This document shows positions 9,783-18,974 of a stretch of 64,000 nt of DNA, piece by piece. How positions within the stretch are numbered: position 1 is the first letter of the stretch; each line of letters starts with the position of its first letter. This stretch comes from GCA-2697345 sp049602715 (GTDB lineage Bacteria > Pseudomonadota > Alphaproteobacteria > Rhodobacterales > Rhodobacteraceae). The DNA lies in NCBI GenBank assembly GCA_049602715.1, contig JBMYRX010000002.1:1-64000 (forward strand), written 5' to 3'. A model generated the notes under the pieces. The model searched no databases and had not been told where the DNA came from. It was given only the letters and a program-made list of their open reading frames with translations. The translations under genes and the position numbers were made by a program.

Positions 9783-11399
9783 ATGCGTATATTCTCTGTA
9801 GCTGTCGCAATAATTGTTCTCACGGCATTTTATTTGTTCACTTTTGAAAGGGATTTATTAAACGAGTTTGCAATTTCAAATTTTTCAGACACATCAGAGA
9901 AACTAACACTCCAAACAGGAGAACAAGCTCTCAATAAAAAAACCGATATTGATCAAACTTCATTTTCAGTCGTCGTCAAAAAATCAGATGCAAAAAGCTT
10001 AAATAATTTAATAATTTTACGTGGCCGATCCGAGGCAGTTAGACAAGTCAGCGTAAAATCTCAAACAACGGGTCTTATAATATCGGAACCACTTCCCAAG
10101 GGCAGTAAAATAATAAAAAATCAAGTTCTTTGCGAAATTGATCCAGGAATTCGCCTAATAAACTTAAAGGACGTTAGATCGAGGCTAGCCGAAGCAGTTG
10201 CACGTATGCCTGAATCAGATAGTAGAGTAATTGAAGCGGAAGCAAAACTTGACGAAGCTATCGCTAGAACTCCTGCGGTAATGAGTAGAGTACTTGAGGC
10301 GGAAGCAAAACTAAATGAAGCACTGTCTCGAAAACCCGAAGCTAACAGCCGACTTACGGAGACAAAAGCCGCCTTATCTCAAACTAAAGCTAGGGTACCA
10401 GAATCAGATAGCCGTGTTGCAGAAGCAAAAGCTCGATTAGTTGAGGCAAATATTAACTACAATGCGGCAATTAAATTAAAGGCTGGAGGGTACGCTTCTG
10501 AAACTCGTCTAGCGTCAAATGAGGCCTTACAAAAGCAAGCAAGAGCAAACTTAGAAACTGCCAAAGCAGGAGTTGAAGCTACGAAAGCTAGTATTAAGTC
10601 GGCTATGGCAAATATAGAGACAGCAAAAGCGGGTATCGAGGCCACAAAGACAAAGATTAAATCAGCAATGGTGAATATAGAAACGGCGAAAGCTGATGTT
10701 GAAGCTAATAAGGCAAAAATTAAATCTGCTAAAGCTAATATAGAAACTGCGAAAGCCGGTGTAGAAACAACAAAATCCAGAATTAAGTCAGCTCAAGCTG
10801 CCGTAGCTACCGCAATGGAAGAGGTGAAAAGATTAAAGATAAGGGCTCCATTCTCTGGCTATCTTGAGACTAATACAGCTGAATTGGGAAGCCTTATGCA
10901 GCCCGGATCCTTGTGCGCGACTATAGTGGATCTGAGTACAATAAAGTTAGTTGGATTTGTTCCAGAAAATGTAGTTTCACAAATTAAGTCTGGCGCTCCG
11001 TCAAAAGGGATTACATCTGCTGGGCAGAAAGTCGAAGGCGCTGTATCCTTCATCTCTAAATCTGCAGATCCTGCAACTAGAACATTTAGATTAGAAGTTA
11101 CTGTACCAAATTCTAAAGAGATAATAAGTGACGGTCAAACCGTAGAGATTACTGTCGGTTCTGAAGGGAAGTCTGCCCATTTATTACCAGCTTCATCTTT
11201 GACTCTTGATACTAACGGTGAAATGGGAGTACGCGTGGTTAGTAAATTGAAATCTAAGTTTAAAAAGGTTTTGATTTTAAAGGATACAACGAGTGGCGTT
11301 TGGGTTTCAGGATTAAATGAAAAAGAGAATGTAATAGTCGTTGGTCAAGAATATTTAACAGATGATATGATAATAATACCCTCATATCTGAAGGATTAA
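9783..11399 (+). CDS. RND efflux periplasmic adaptor with extended repeat-built coiled-coil hairpin
   Basis: Membrane fusion protein that would link an inner-membrane RND pump to an outer-membrane channel. It has an N-terminal membrane anchor/signal (residues ~3-20), a first lipoyl half (VSVKSQTTGLIISEPLPKGS, ~85-105), a very long helical hairpin (~130-340), the second lipoyl half (RAPFSGYLETNTAELGSLMQPG, ~357-378) and beta-barrel/membrane-proximal domains. At 538 aa it is well above the usual 350-400 aa. The excess is the hairpin: four 21-residue units at residues 140-223 and four at 255-338, flanking a typical tip segment (LKAGGYASETRLASNEA). It ends 3 bases before the pump gene. No TolC-like gene is adjacent. 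Substrate is unknown. Confidence 0.9.
   Translation: MRIFSVAVAIIVLTAFYLFTFERDLLNEFAISNFSDTSEKLTLQTGEQALNKKTDIDQTSFSVVVKKSDAKSLNNLIILRGRSEAVRQVSVKSQTTGLIISEPLPKGSKIIKNQVLCEIDPGIRLINLKDVRSRLAEAVARMPESDSRVIEAEAKLDEAIARTPAVMSRVLEAEAKLNEALSRKPEANSRLTETKAALSQTKARVPESDSRVAEAKARLVEANINYNAAIKLKAGGYASETRLASNEALQKQARANLETAKAGVEATKASIKSAMANIETAKAGIEATKTKIKSAMVNIETAKADVEANKAKIKSAKANIETAKAGVETTKSRIKSAQAAVATAMEEVKRLKIRAPFSGYLETNTAELGSLMQPGSLCATIVDLSTIKLVGFVPENVVSQIKSGAPSKGITSAGQKVEGAVSFISKSADPATRTFRLEVTVPNSKEIISDGQTVEITVGSEGKSAHLLPASSLTLDTNGEMGVRVVSKLKSKFKKVLILKDTTSGVWVSGLNEKENVIVVGQEYLTDDMIIIPSYLKD
10200..10451 (+). repeat. four tandem 63-bp units, descending hairpin arm of RND adaptor
   Basis: Units at 10200-10262, 10263-10325, 10326-10388 and 10389-10451 each encode 21 residues (three heptads). 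They share the pattern A-R-x-P-x-x-x-S-R-(V/L)-x-E-(A/T)-(E/K)-A-(K/A)-L; unit 1 begins ARMPESDSRVIEAEAKLDEA. The DNA copies have diverged more than the protein pattern, so the array is not a recent expansion. Confidence 0.85.
10545..10796 (+). repeat. four tandem 63-bp units, ascending hairpin arm of RND adaptor
   Basis: Units at 10545-10607, 10608-10670, 10671-10733 and 10734-10796 each encode 21 residues with the pattern (A/V)-N-(I/L)-E-T-A-K-A-(G/D)-(V/I)-E-(A/T)-(T/N)-K-x-x-I-K-S-A. They are closer to each other than the units of the first arm. Period (three heptads) and copy number equal those of the other arm. Confidence 0.9.
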
Positions 11400-11402
11400 C
11401 AT

Positions 11403-14400
11403 ATGGTTGGGATTATTGATTGGGCTAGTCAAAGAGCTCGTATGATTATAGCTTTTGTACTGATGTCGGTAATTATCGGTTGGGCTGCGTATTTTGGGTT
11501 ACCCAAAGAGGGCGAACCAGATATTGAAATTCCTGCACTTTTTATTTCGGTTCCATTCCCTGGGATTTCAGCTGAGGATAGCGAAAAACTCTTAGTAAAG
11601 GTTATGGAGTCTAAACTACAAGATTTAGATGGACTAAAAAAAATGTCTTCTAATGCCTCTGAAAATTATGCAGGTATTGCCTTAGAATTTGAGTTTGGAT
11701 GGGATAAGAGTGATGTACTAGCGGATGTTCGAGACAAAATGACTCAAGCAGAGGCCGAATTCCCGAATGGAGTTGAGCAATACACAGTTAATGAAATAAA
11801 TTTTTCCGAATTCCCAATAGCTATCGTGTCTATATCAGGTCAACTTCCAGAACGAACGTTACTCCAGTCTGCTAGGAAGTTAAAAAGTGCAATTGAGACC
11901 CTACCATCTATTTTGGAAGTAAGTTTGTCGGGTCACAGAGATGAAATGCTTGAGGTAATAATCGACCCCTTAGCCCTAGAATCATACAATGTTTCAGCGT
12001 CTGATCTCATTTCTATAGTAAATAATAATAACTTATTAGTTGCCGCAGGTAAGATAGAAACGTCAGACGGCTCATATGCTATAAAAATACCTTCCTCATT
12101 TGACAATACTCGCGATATTTATGACTTACCAATAAAAGTAAATGGTGACAGGGTTGTTACATTAGGCGAGCTCGCCAAAATTCGTCTTACTTTTGAGGAT
12201 CGTGTAGGAACAGCCCGATTCAACGGTAAGGACACAATTGCGTTACAGATTGTAAAACGTAAAGGCTTTAATATAATCGATACTAGTGCACTTGTTCGTG
12301 AACAAGTGACAAATGAAGTTTCAAAATGGCCAGATGATCTCAAAAGCGTTTTAGAAGTTAATATCACATTTGATCAATCCAAGAACGTTGACAATATGGT
12401 TAGTCAACTTGAAGGGTCAGTGTTAACGGCGATATTACTAGTTATGATCGTTGTTCTTGCTACTTTAGGGACACGTTCGGCTCTTCTAGTTGGTTTTTCA
12501 ATTCCTACATCTTTTTTACTTTGTTTTATCTTGCTCGGGGTAATGGGTATTACAGTTTCAAATATAGTAATGTTTGGGTTGATTTTGGCTGTTGGAATGC
12601 TTGTTGATGGCGCCATTGTTGTAGTCGAGTACGCCGACCGTAGGCTACAAGAAGGCGCCCAACCAATGGAAGCTTATACAGAAGCTGCAAAAAGAATGTT
12701 TTGGCCGATTGTTAGCTCTACAGGAACTACTCTATGTGCCTTTTTACCTATGTTGTTTTGGCCCGGTGTACCGGGACAATTTATGGGGATGTTACCCATT
12801 ACACTTATCTTTGTATTAACTGCTTCGTTAATCGTCGCTTTAATTTATCTTCCAGTACTTGGTGGAGTTACTGGATATATCAGTAAGGCTTTCTCTCAAA
12901 TATCATCTTGGCTAAGAAATTTTAATTACTTTTTCAGAATAGGCTTTTTTATATTATCATTTCTAGGTCTTTATATTTCTTTGATGCAACTGTTAAATCC
13001 ATCATATATTTTCTCAAACATAGAAATTTCTTCGACCTATCTAAATATTTTTGAGACAATATTTTTTATATCAATGACTTTCCTTGTGTCTATAACAATG
13101 GGCTCTATCTCGCCAAAAAAGGAGCCTTTTGGAGTAAAAAGCGGTTATAGTCGTACAACGTTTGGCCGTTTCATCAAATTCATTACTGGAAACCCAATAA
13201 TGCCTTTAGTCTCAATAGGTTTGGTGACTGCCTTCGTAATAGCGACTTTTGGTATTTTTATTAATAATAATAACGGTGTCGAGTTTTTTGTCGAATCCGA
13301 AACCGAGCAAGCAATCGTTTTCGTAAGAGGCAGAGGAAATTTAAGCTTAGAAGAAAAAGATCAGTTAACTAAGCAAGTAGAAAAAGTTCTATTATCAGTT
13401 AAAGGAGTTGATTCTGTATTTTCATTTGCTGGTGAGGGAGGCCTCCGAAGTAACGATGGGGGGATTTCCAGCCCATTAGATACAATCGGCAAGATCCAAA
13501 TCGAATTGGCACCTTGGGGTACACGCAGAGACGATTTAGAAATTCTTGAGGAGATAAAAAACAAGCTTAAAACGGTCCCTGGGATCAAAACTGAAATACT
13601 CTCTCAAAATAGAGGACCTGCACAAGGAAAACCCGTTACTTTGCGTTTGTCTGGCGACAACTGGTCTGATTTAAAAAAAGCAACACTGACGGCAAGACAA
13701 AAATTTGAAACTACTCTTGGTTTGGTAGATATTGAGGACACGTTACCTCTCCCTGGAATTGATTGGCAACTTTCTGTTGATGTTGAGTCAGCAGGTAGAT
13801 ACGGAGCCGATGTCAATATGGTGGGAGCAATGGTTCAACTGATTACACGTGGTTTACTATTAGATACCATGCGAGTGATTAGTTCCGAAGAAGAAATTGA
13901 TATAAGAGTGCGGTTACCAAAAGATCTAAGGGTAATTTCTACATTAGACAGTTTAAAAGTTACAACGCGAGATGGATTAATTCCGCTATCTCAATTTATT
14001 ACACGAAAGGCGGTTCCAAGTCTTGCGAGAATAGATCGTGTAGATCAATCACGTTACTTTGATGTTAAGGCAGCGGTGACACAGGATCTATTTAATTCAC
14101 AAGGAGAGCCAATAAACGCCAATGAACGAATAGAAACTTTAACTAAATGGATAGATAAGGATAACCCTTTCCCAGCTAGTATCAACTTTGAGTGGGCTGG
14201 TGACGCTGCCGAGCAAGAGGAGAGTCAAGCGTTTTTAAGTTTTGCTTTTTCACTAGCTCTTGGTTTAATGTTCATTATACTTCTCGCGCAATTTAATAGT
14301 TTTTATAATTCGTTACTAGTTCTTCTAGCTGTTATTCTGTCAACATCTGGAGTTTTAATTGGAATGCTAGTTATGGACCAAACATTTTCAATTATAATGA

Positions 14401-14966
14401 CCGGAACTGGAATAGTGGCTCTTGCGGGAATTGTTGTGAATAATAACATCGTTTTAATTGATACTTATTCGGAGTATTCGCATTATATGCCTAAGCTTGA
14501 AGCAATCGTAAGAACCGCAGAAGTACGGATAAGACCAGTTTTGCTAACTACTATAACCACAATGGCAGGCCTAACTCCGATGATGTTTGGACTTTCATTA
14601 GACTTTATAAATGGTGGCTATACTCTTGACTCTCCAACAGCGCTTTGGTGGAAACAACTTGCAACCGCTGTCGTGTTTGGACTGGGCGTTTCAACTTTCT
14701 TAACTTTATTTTTAACTCCCGCACTTCTTGCATTACGTGTTTGGGTTGCCGCCGGAGTATACGCCTCAGCAAATCGTCTATTGTCCTTCGGTCTAGGTAA
14801 GAACTCAAAAAATTCTAGAGATATCGTTTTAGCCGGATTGACAAAGAATATTTCAAATCCAGTTTTATTGTGGGGCTCTGAAGAAAATAATGTAGAGTCA
14901 AGCAGTAAAGGCATAACAATTTTTAAATTTGAGAGATCTAAATCATTAATTAAAAAACAAAATTAA
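11403..14966 (+). CDS. RND family efflux pump (inner-membrane permease)
   Basis: Proton-driven resistance-nodulation-division transporter, the partner of the adaptor 3 bases upstream. It starts with a TM helix (MIIAFVLMSVIIGWAAYFGLP) and a porter domain. TM4 has LVDGAIVVVEYADRR near residue 400, retaining one acidic residue where AcrB has two, a form seen in other RND subfamilies. The second half repeats the fold, with TM10 region GIVALAGIVVNNNIVLIDTY. Length is 1187 aa against about 1030-1050 for typical HAE1 pumps. Much of the excess is an insertion at about residues 493-585 with two additional hydrophobic stretches (near 511-530 and 545-567), and there is a long C-terminal tail. Substrate is not predictable. 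Confidence 0.9.
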   Translation: MVGIIDWASQRARMIIAFVLMSVIIGWAAYFGLPKEGEPDIEIPALFISVPFPGISAEDSEKLLVKVMESKLQDLDGLKKMSSNASENYAGIALEFEFGWDKSDVLADVRDKMTQAEAEFPNGVEQYTVNEINFSEFPIAIVSISGQLPERTLLQSARKLKSAIETLPSILEVSLSGHRDEMLEVIIDPLALESYNVSASDLISIVNNNNLLVAAGKIETSDGSYAIKIPSSFDNTRDIYDLPIKVNGDRVVTLGELAKIRLTFEDRVGTARFNGKDTIALQIVKRKGFNIIDTSALVREQVTNEVSKWPDDLKSVLEVNITFDQSKNVDNMVSQLEGSVLTAILLVMIVVLATLGTRSALLVGFSIPTSFLLCFILLGVMGITVSNIVMFGLILAVGMLVDGAIVVVEYADRRLQEGAQPMEAYTEAAKRMFWPIVSSTGTTLCAFLPMLFWPGVPGQFMGMLPITLIFVLTASLIVALIYLPVLGGVTGYISKAFSQISSWLRNFNYFFRIGFFILSFLGLYISLMQLLNPSYIFSNIEISSTYLNIFETIFFISMTFLVSITMGSISPKKEPFGVKSGYSRTTFGRFIKFITGNPIMPLVSIGLVTAFVIATFGIFINNNNGVEFFVESETEQAIVFVRGRGNLSLEEKDQLTKQVEKVLLSVKGVDSVFSFAGEGGLRSNDGGISSPLDTIGKIQIELAPWGTRRDDLEILEEIKNKLKTVPGIKTEILSQNRGPAQGKPVTLRLSGDNWSDLKKATLTARQKFETTLGLVDIEDTLPLPGIDWQLSVDVESAGRYGADVNMVGAMVQLITRGLLLDTMRVISSEEEIDIRVRLPKDLRVISTLDSLKVTTRDGLIPLSQFITRKAVPSLARIDRVDQSRYFDVKAAVTQDLFNSQGEPINANERIETLTKWIDKDNPFPASINFEWAGDAAEQEESQAFLSFAFSLALGLMFIILLAQFNSFYNSLLVLLAVILSTSGVLIGMLVMDQTFSIIMTGTGIVALAGIVVNNNIVLIDTYSEYSHYMPKLEAIVRTAEVRIRPVLLTTITTMAGLTPMMFGLSLDFINGGYTLDSPTALWWKQLATAVVFGLGVSTFLTLFLTPALLALRVWVAAGVYASANRLLSFGLGKNSKNSRDIVLAGLTKNISNPVLLWGSEENNVESSSKGITIFKFERSKSLIKKQN

Positions 14967-14990
14967 AAAATTCTATGAGATTATAAAAAT

Positions 14991-16010
14991 ATGAGTTCAG
15001 GATACTTACAAATTAATAAAACATCATTGATTAACAATTTAAAAAAATTGCAACGGCTCTCTAATGCAGAAACTGGTGCTGTCGTCAAAGCTGATGCTTA
15101 TGGTCTAGGAGCCTACAATATTACTAAAATATTAGCTCAAAATGGTGTTAAAACATATTTTGTTGCAATGGTAGATGAGGCAAAAATAATTAGGGAGTCC
15201 TTAGGAGATTCTCCCAAAATTTATGTTTTCTCAGGTCTTTTAGAGGAGGATACTAAAAAATTTATTAATTATAATGCTAGACCAATATTGAATTCGTTAG
15301 ATCAGGTAGCTTTTCATAAACTAAATAGTAAAAGTCTTCCGTTTGCCATTCAAATTGAAACAGGAATAAATAGGTTGGGTATAACAGCAAAGGATTGGAG
15401 TAACGACTTAGCGATCGACGCAGATTTTGTAATGAGTCATCTAGCCTGTGCTGATGAACCCGGCAATACCGAGAATCAAGACCAATTAAATAAATTCATT
15501 AATATGACCTCTGAGATAAAAACTCCAAAATCGCTCTCCGCCACAGCTGGCATTCTTCTTGGGAGAAACTACCATTTTGATCTTACTCGACCGGGTATAG
15601 GGTTATACGGTGGGTTTCCATTCACCGATTCTGATCAGGTTATTTCAGTTGATTTACCGATCATTCAAACTAAATTAGTGAGTAAGGGGGAGACTATTGG
15701 ATATGGGGCAAAACACACTTTTCTTAAAGACACTATTGTTGCCACAGTTTCAGCGGGGTATGCCGACGGAATATTTCGAAGACTTACCGATAATTTAGTA
15801 CTTTATGACGGGAATATCCCTTGCAAATGTGTCGGAAGAATATCAATGGATTTAATAACGGTAGATATCAGCCATCTCGATAAAACCCCCAATACTTTAA
15901 GCTTCATCGGCCCTCATCAATCAATTGATCAGGTGGCGACTCTTGCAAACACCATAGGTCACGAGGTATTAACATCTATTGGTACAAGATATAACCGAGT
16001 TTATAAATGA
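14991..16010 (+). CDS. alr: alanine racemase
   Basis: PLP enzyme converting L- to D-alanine for peptidoglycan. The PLP lysine is K33 in AVVKADAYGLGAY; the second catalytic base Tyr is in TIGYGAKHTF near residue 236; the RPGIGLYGG phosphate-binding stretch and CVGRISMDLITVDIS are also present. At 339 aa it is slightly shorter than typical (355-390). Its TGA overlaps the ATG of mlaE (ATGA), tying it to the MlaEF genes in one transcript. Confidence 0.93.
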   Translation: MSSGYLQINKTSLINNLKKLQRLSNAETGAVVKADAYGLGAYNITKILAQNGVKTYFVAMVDEAKIIRESLGDSPKIYVFSGLLEEDTKKFINYNARPILNSLDQVAFHKLNSKSLPFAIQIETGINRLGITAKDWSNDLAIDADFVMSHLACADEPGNTENQDQLNKFINMTSEIKTPKSLSATAGILLGRNYHFDLTRPGIGLYGGFPFTDSDQVISVDLPIIQTKLVSKGETIGYGAKHTFLKDTIVATVSAGYADGIFRRLTDNLVLYDGNIPCKCVGRISMDLITVDISHLDKTPNTLSFIGPHQSIDQVATLANTIGHEVLTSIGTRYNRVYK

Positions 16011-16780
16011 CAATGTTGCGTAATATTGGAAGTATAACGATAATACTATTGACAAATATTGGTAGACTTTTTCTTTTGTTAATAGAGATAGTAAGTAAGT
16101 TTTATACTCGTCCTTTTTACTTTTCAGAGCTATTTAGATCAATCATAAACATAGGATATTTCTCTTTACCCGTGGTTGGCCTTACAGCATTATTTACTGG
16201 CGGCGCTCTTGCGTTACAAATATTTTCCGGTGGATCAAGGTTTAATGCTGAGGCAGTGGTTCCACAGATAGTAGCAATAGGTATCGTCCGAGAACTTGGG
16301 CCCGTATTAGTTGGTTTAATGATCGCAGCCAGAGTTACGTCTTCTATTGCAGCCGAAATTGCGACCATGAAGGTTACAGAACAAATTGATGCCCTAAAGA
16401 CATTATCAACTGACCCAACAAAATATCTAATTATCCCAAAAGTATTCGCTAGCATATTGGTTTTGCCACTGCTTGTTATAGTAGGTAACATAATAGGTAT
16501 TTTAGGTGGATATATTGTATCGATACGCGTATTGGGTTTTAGTTCAACCAACTACATACAAAGCACTATAAATTTCTTAGAACTTTCTGATATAAGTATT
16601 AGTTTAATAAAAGCAGCGGTTTTTGGAGGAATTGCTTCTATTATGGGTTGTTATTTTGGAGTTAATTCAGATCGTGGAGCCAAAGGCGTTGGAGAGGCAA
16701 CACGTAAATCAGTCGAGACAGCGGCTATTATTATTTTAGCAGCCAATTTTATTTTAACTGGGGTACTGTTTACAAAATGA
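16007..16780 (+). CDS. mlaE: MlaE-family ABC transporter permease
   Basis: Inner-membrane permease of the MlaE/Ttg2B (DUF140) family, which with MlaF, MlaD and MlaB moves phospholipids between inner and outer membranes. Family marks are the early FTGGALALQIFSGG segment, the IVRELGPVLVGLMIAARV coupling region near residue 95, and MKVTEQIDALKTLSTDP. It has about five hydrophobic segments and 257 aa, the usual size. It overlaps alr at the 5' end and mlaF at the 3' end by 4 bases each. No MlaD (MCE), MlaB or MlaC gene follows, so the remaining components must lie elsewhere. Confidence 0.88.
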   Translation: MTMLRNIGSITIILLTNIGRLFLLLIEIVSKFYTRPFYFSELFRSIINIGYFSLPVVGLTALFTGGALALQIFSGGSRFNAEAVVPQIVAIGIVRELGPVLVGLMIAARVTSSIAAEIATMKVTEQIDALKTLSTDPTKYLIIPKVFASILVLPLLVIVGNIIGILGGYIVSIRVLGFSSTNYIQSTINFLELSDISISLIKAAVFGGIASIMGCYFGVNSDRGAKGVGEATRKSVETAAIIILAANFILTGVLFTK

Positions 16781-17523
16781 TAAAGCTTCAAAATGTCAAA
16801 AAATCATTTGGCTCATTACAAATTTTAGATGGTGTTAATTTAAGCGTTGAGCGAGGCGAAAGTCTAGTAATCATTGGAAAATCGGGAACTGGAAAGTCTG
16901 TTCTACTAAAATGTATAATAGGATTGGAAATTCATGATTCTGGACAAATCTCAATTAATGGAAAAAACAATAAAAAAAATAAAGATACTTTCTTTTATGA
17001 TCAGTTTGGTATGCTTTTTCAGGGTGGAGCATTATTCGACAGCTTGACAATTTGGGAAAATATATCGTTTAGGCTTTTACAACGTATTAAACCAATCTCA
17101 AATGATGAGGCTAAAGAAAATGCAGCTGAAAAATTAAAATTAGTTGGTTTAAGTCCTGAAATTATTTATCAGTATCCATCTGAACTATCAGGGGGTATGC
17201 AGAAAAGAGTAGCTTTAGCGAGAGCAATAGCTGGAAATCCAGATATCATTTTTTTTGATGAACCAACTACGGGGTTAGACCCTGTAATGGGAAATATTAT
17301 AAATAAACTAATACGCAATATAGTCGATAAAATGGGAGTTACTGCTGTAACAATAACTCATGACATTAATTCTACAAGAATTATAGGTGATAAGGTTGCT
17401 TTACTAGAGTGTGGAAAAATTCATTGGATTGGCAATATAAATGATTTGGACAACTCAGAAAATGAAATGGTAGACCAATTTATAAATGGACGTCCAGATG
17501 GTCCAATATCAAATAACTATTGA
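16777..17523 (+). CDS. mlaF: MlaF-like ABC transporter ATP-binding protein
   Basis: ATPase partner of the MlaE permease encoded just upstream (ATGA overlap). Walker A is IGKSGTGKSVLLK near residue 35, Q-loop GMLFQGGALFDSLT is characteristic of the MlaF/Ttg2A family, the signature is LSGGMQKRVALARAIAG, Walker B is IIFFDEPTTGLDPV, and the switch His is in ITHDINS. Length is 248 aa. The stop codon sits inside a hairpin that may terminate the alr-mlaEF transcript. Confidence 0.9.
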   Translation: MIKLQNVKKSFGSLQILDGVNLSVERGESLVIIGKSGTGKSVLLKCIIGLEIHDSGQISINGKNNKKNKDTFFYDQFGMLFQGGALFDSLTIWENISFRLLQRIKPISNDEAKENAAEKLKLVGLSPEIIYQYPSELSGGMQKRVALARAIAGNPDIIFFDEPTTGLDPVMGNIINKLIRNIVDKMGVTAVTITHDINSTRIIGDKVALLECGKIHWIGNINDLDNSENEMVDQFINGRPDGPISNNY

Positions 17524-17539
17524 TAATAGTTATTTTTTT
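17511..17539 (+). terminator. AT-rich intrinsic terminator overlapping the mlaF stop codon
   Basis: An 11-bp perfect stem (AAATAACTATT at 17511-17521 with AATAGTTATTT at 17525-17535), loop GAT, runs into seven consecutive T (17533-17539). The stem has only two G:C pairs, so it is thermodynamically weak, but the layout is that of a rho-independent terminator at the end of mlaF. Confidence 0.55.
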
Positions 17540-17595
17540 AATCTTTTTTAAGGAAAAGAACTTGCTGTGAGTTAAACCTCTGGTAAAATATTTTT

Positions 17596-18957
17596 ATGGT
17601 CAGTCAAAATTTATTTGTATGCAGTAAATGCAATGCAACCTCTAGCAAATGGGCTGGACAATGTGATGTTTGCAAATCTTGGAACACTATAGCAAAAGAA
17701 GAACCTCTTTCTCAAGGCCCTAAAAAATTAACGTTAGGAGGAGTAAGGGGCGATATTCTAGAGTTCTCCACGTTGACTTCGAAAGATACGCCACCTGATA
17801 GAACTTTATCAGGTGTTAAAGAACTCGATCGTACTCTTGGGGGTGGTCTGGTCCAGTCGTCAGCAATACTAGTTGGTGGAGATCCCGGTATTGGCAAATC
17901 AACTCTTCTTCTTCAAGCAGCGGCTCGATTTTCTCGCTTAGGATTAGATGTTGTTTATATATCGGGTGAAGAGGCAGTTGATCAAATACGGTTAAGGGCA
18001 AGACGACTCAATCTTCAAGACAGCCCAGTAAAGTTAGCAGCTGAAACGAATTTAAGGAATATTCTAACTACCCTTGACTCGGTAAGGCCAAATTTGGCGA
18101 TAATAGACTCTATTCAAACTATTTGGTCAGACAATGTTGAAAGTGCTCCTGGATCTGTATCTCAAGTTAGGATTGCTTCACACGAGTTAATCTCTTTTGC
18201 AAAAACAAGAAATACTTCTATTATTTTGGTAGGGCACGTAACAAAAGATGGCCAGCTCGCTGGTCCAAGAGTAGTAGAACATATGGTAGATACTGTTTTA
18301 TACTTTGAAGGCGAACAGAACCATAATTTTAGAATTCTCCGTGCAGTCAAAAATCGTTTTGGGGCTACCGACGAGATCGGGGTATTTGAAATGACCAGTC
18401 GGGGTTTAATTGAAATTTCTAATCCATCTGCAATGTTTATCGGCGACAGAGAAAAGGCCAGCCCCGGCTCTGCTATTTTTGCAGGAGTGGAAGGAACACG
18501 AACAGTGCTGTCAGAAATTCAAGCATTGGTTTCTCCAACCCCTAATTCACAAGCAAGAAGAACCGTTGTTGGAATAGATAGTGGGCGTCTAGCAACCATC
18601 TTGGCAGTACTGGAGTCGCATTGTAATATTAAGTTCTCAACCCATGATGTATATCTTAATGTTGCAGGAGGGCTTCGGGTGACTGAACCAGCCGCAGACT
18701 TAGCTATAGCTGCGGCATTAATATCTTCTCGGGCAGGATTGCCTTTGCCTATGAATACTATAATCTTTGGAGAAATTAGTCTATCAGGCTCTCTTCGATC
18801 AGTTACTCAAACAGAAAACCGGTTAAGGGAGGCTAAAAAGCTAGGTTTCGATTCTGCAATAATAGCAAACGGTAAAGAGCGTCATCAAAAATTAGGAGTT
18901 GATTTGAAACAATTTGATGATTTAAATAGCTTGGTTAACAAACTTTCGTTAAAATAA
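17596..18957 (+). CDS. radA: DNA repair protein RadA
   Basis: RecA-like ATPase that promotes branch migration in recombinational repair. Domains in order: N-terminal zinc finger with CSKC and CDVC (residues ~9-27), the ATPase core with Walker A GGDPGIGKSTLLLQ near residue 95, the RadA-specific KNRFG motif near residue 253, and a C-terminal Lon-protease-like domain (from ~290, including VAGGLRVTEPAADLAIA). Length 453 aa is standard. It starts 72 bases after mlaF, beyond a putative terminator, and precedes cvpA by 17 bases, a common alphaproteobacterial order. Confidence 0.94.
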   Translation: MVSQNLFVCSKCNATSSKWAGQCDVCKSWNTIAKEEPLSQGPKKLTLGGVRGDILEFSTLTSKDTPPDRTLSGVKELDRTLGGGLVQSSAILVGGDPGIGKSTLLLQAAARFSRLGLDVVYISGEEAVDQIRLRARRLNLQDSPVKLAAETNLRNILTTLDSVRPNLAIIDSIQTIWSDNVESAPGSVSQVRIASHELISFAKTRNTSIILVGHVTKDGQLAGPRVVEHMVDTVLYFEGEQNHNFRILRAVKNRFGATDEIGVFEMTSRGLIEISNPSAMFIGDREKASPGSAIFAGVEGTRTVLSEIQALVSPTPNSQARRTVVGIDSGRLATILAVLESHCNIKFSTHDVYLNVAGGLRVTEPAADLAIAAALISSRAGLPLPMNTIIFGEISLSGSLRSVTQTENRLREAKKLGFDSAIIANGKERHQKLGVDLKQFDDLNSLVNKLSLK

Positions 18958-18974
18958 AAATGGTTAGAAAATAA

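Noticed and set aside
10457..10645. 62-aa minus-strand frame across the adaptor repeats
   Set aside because: A by-product of the repeated coding sequence on the plus strand.
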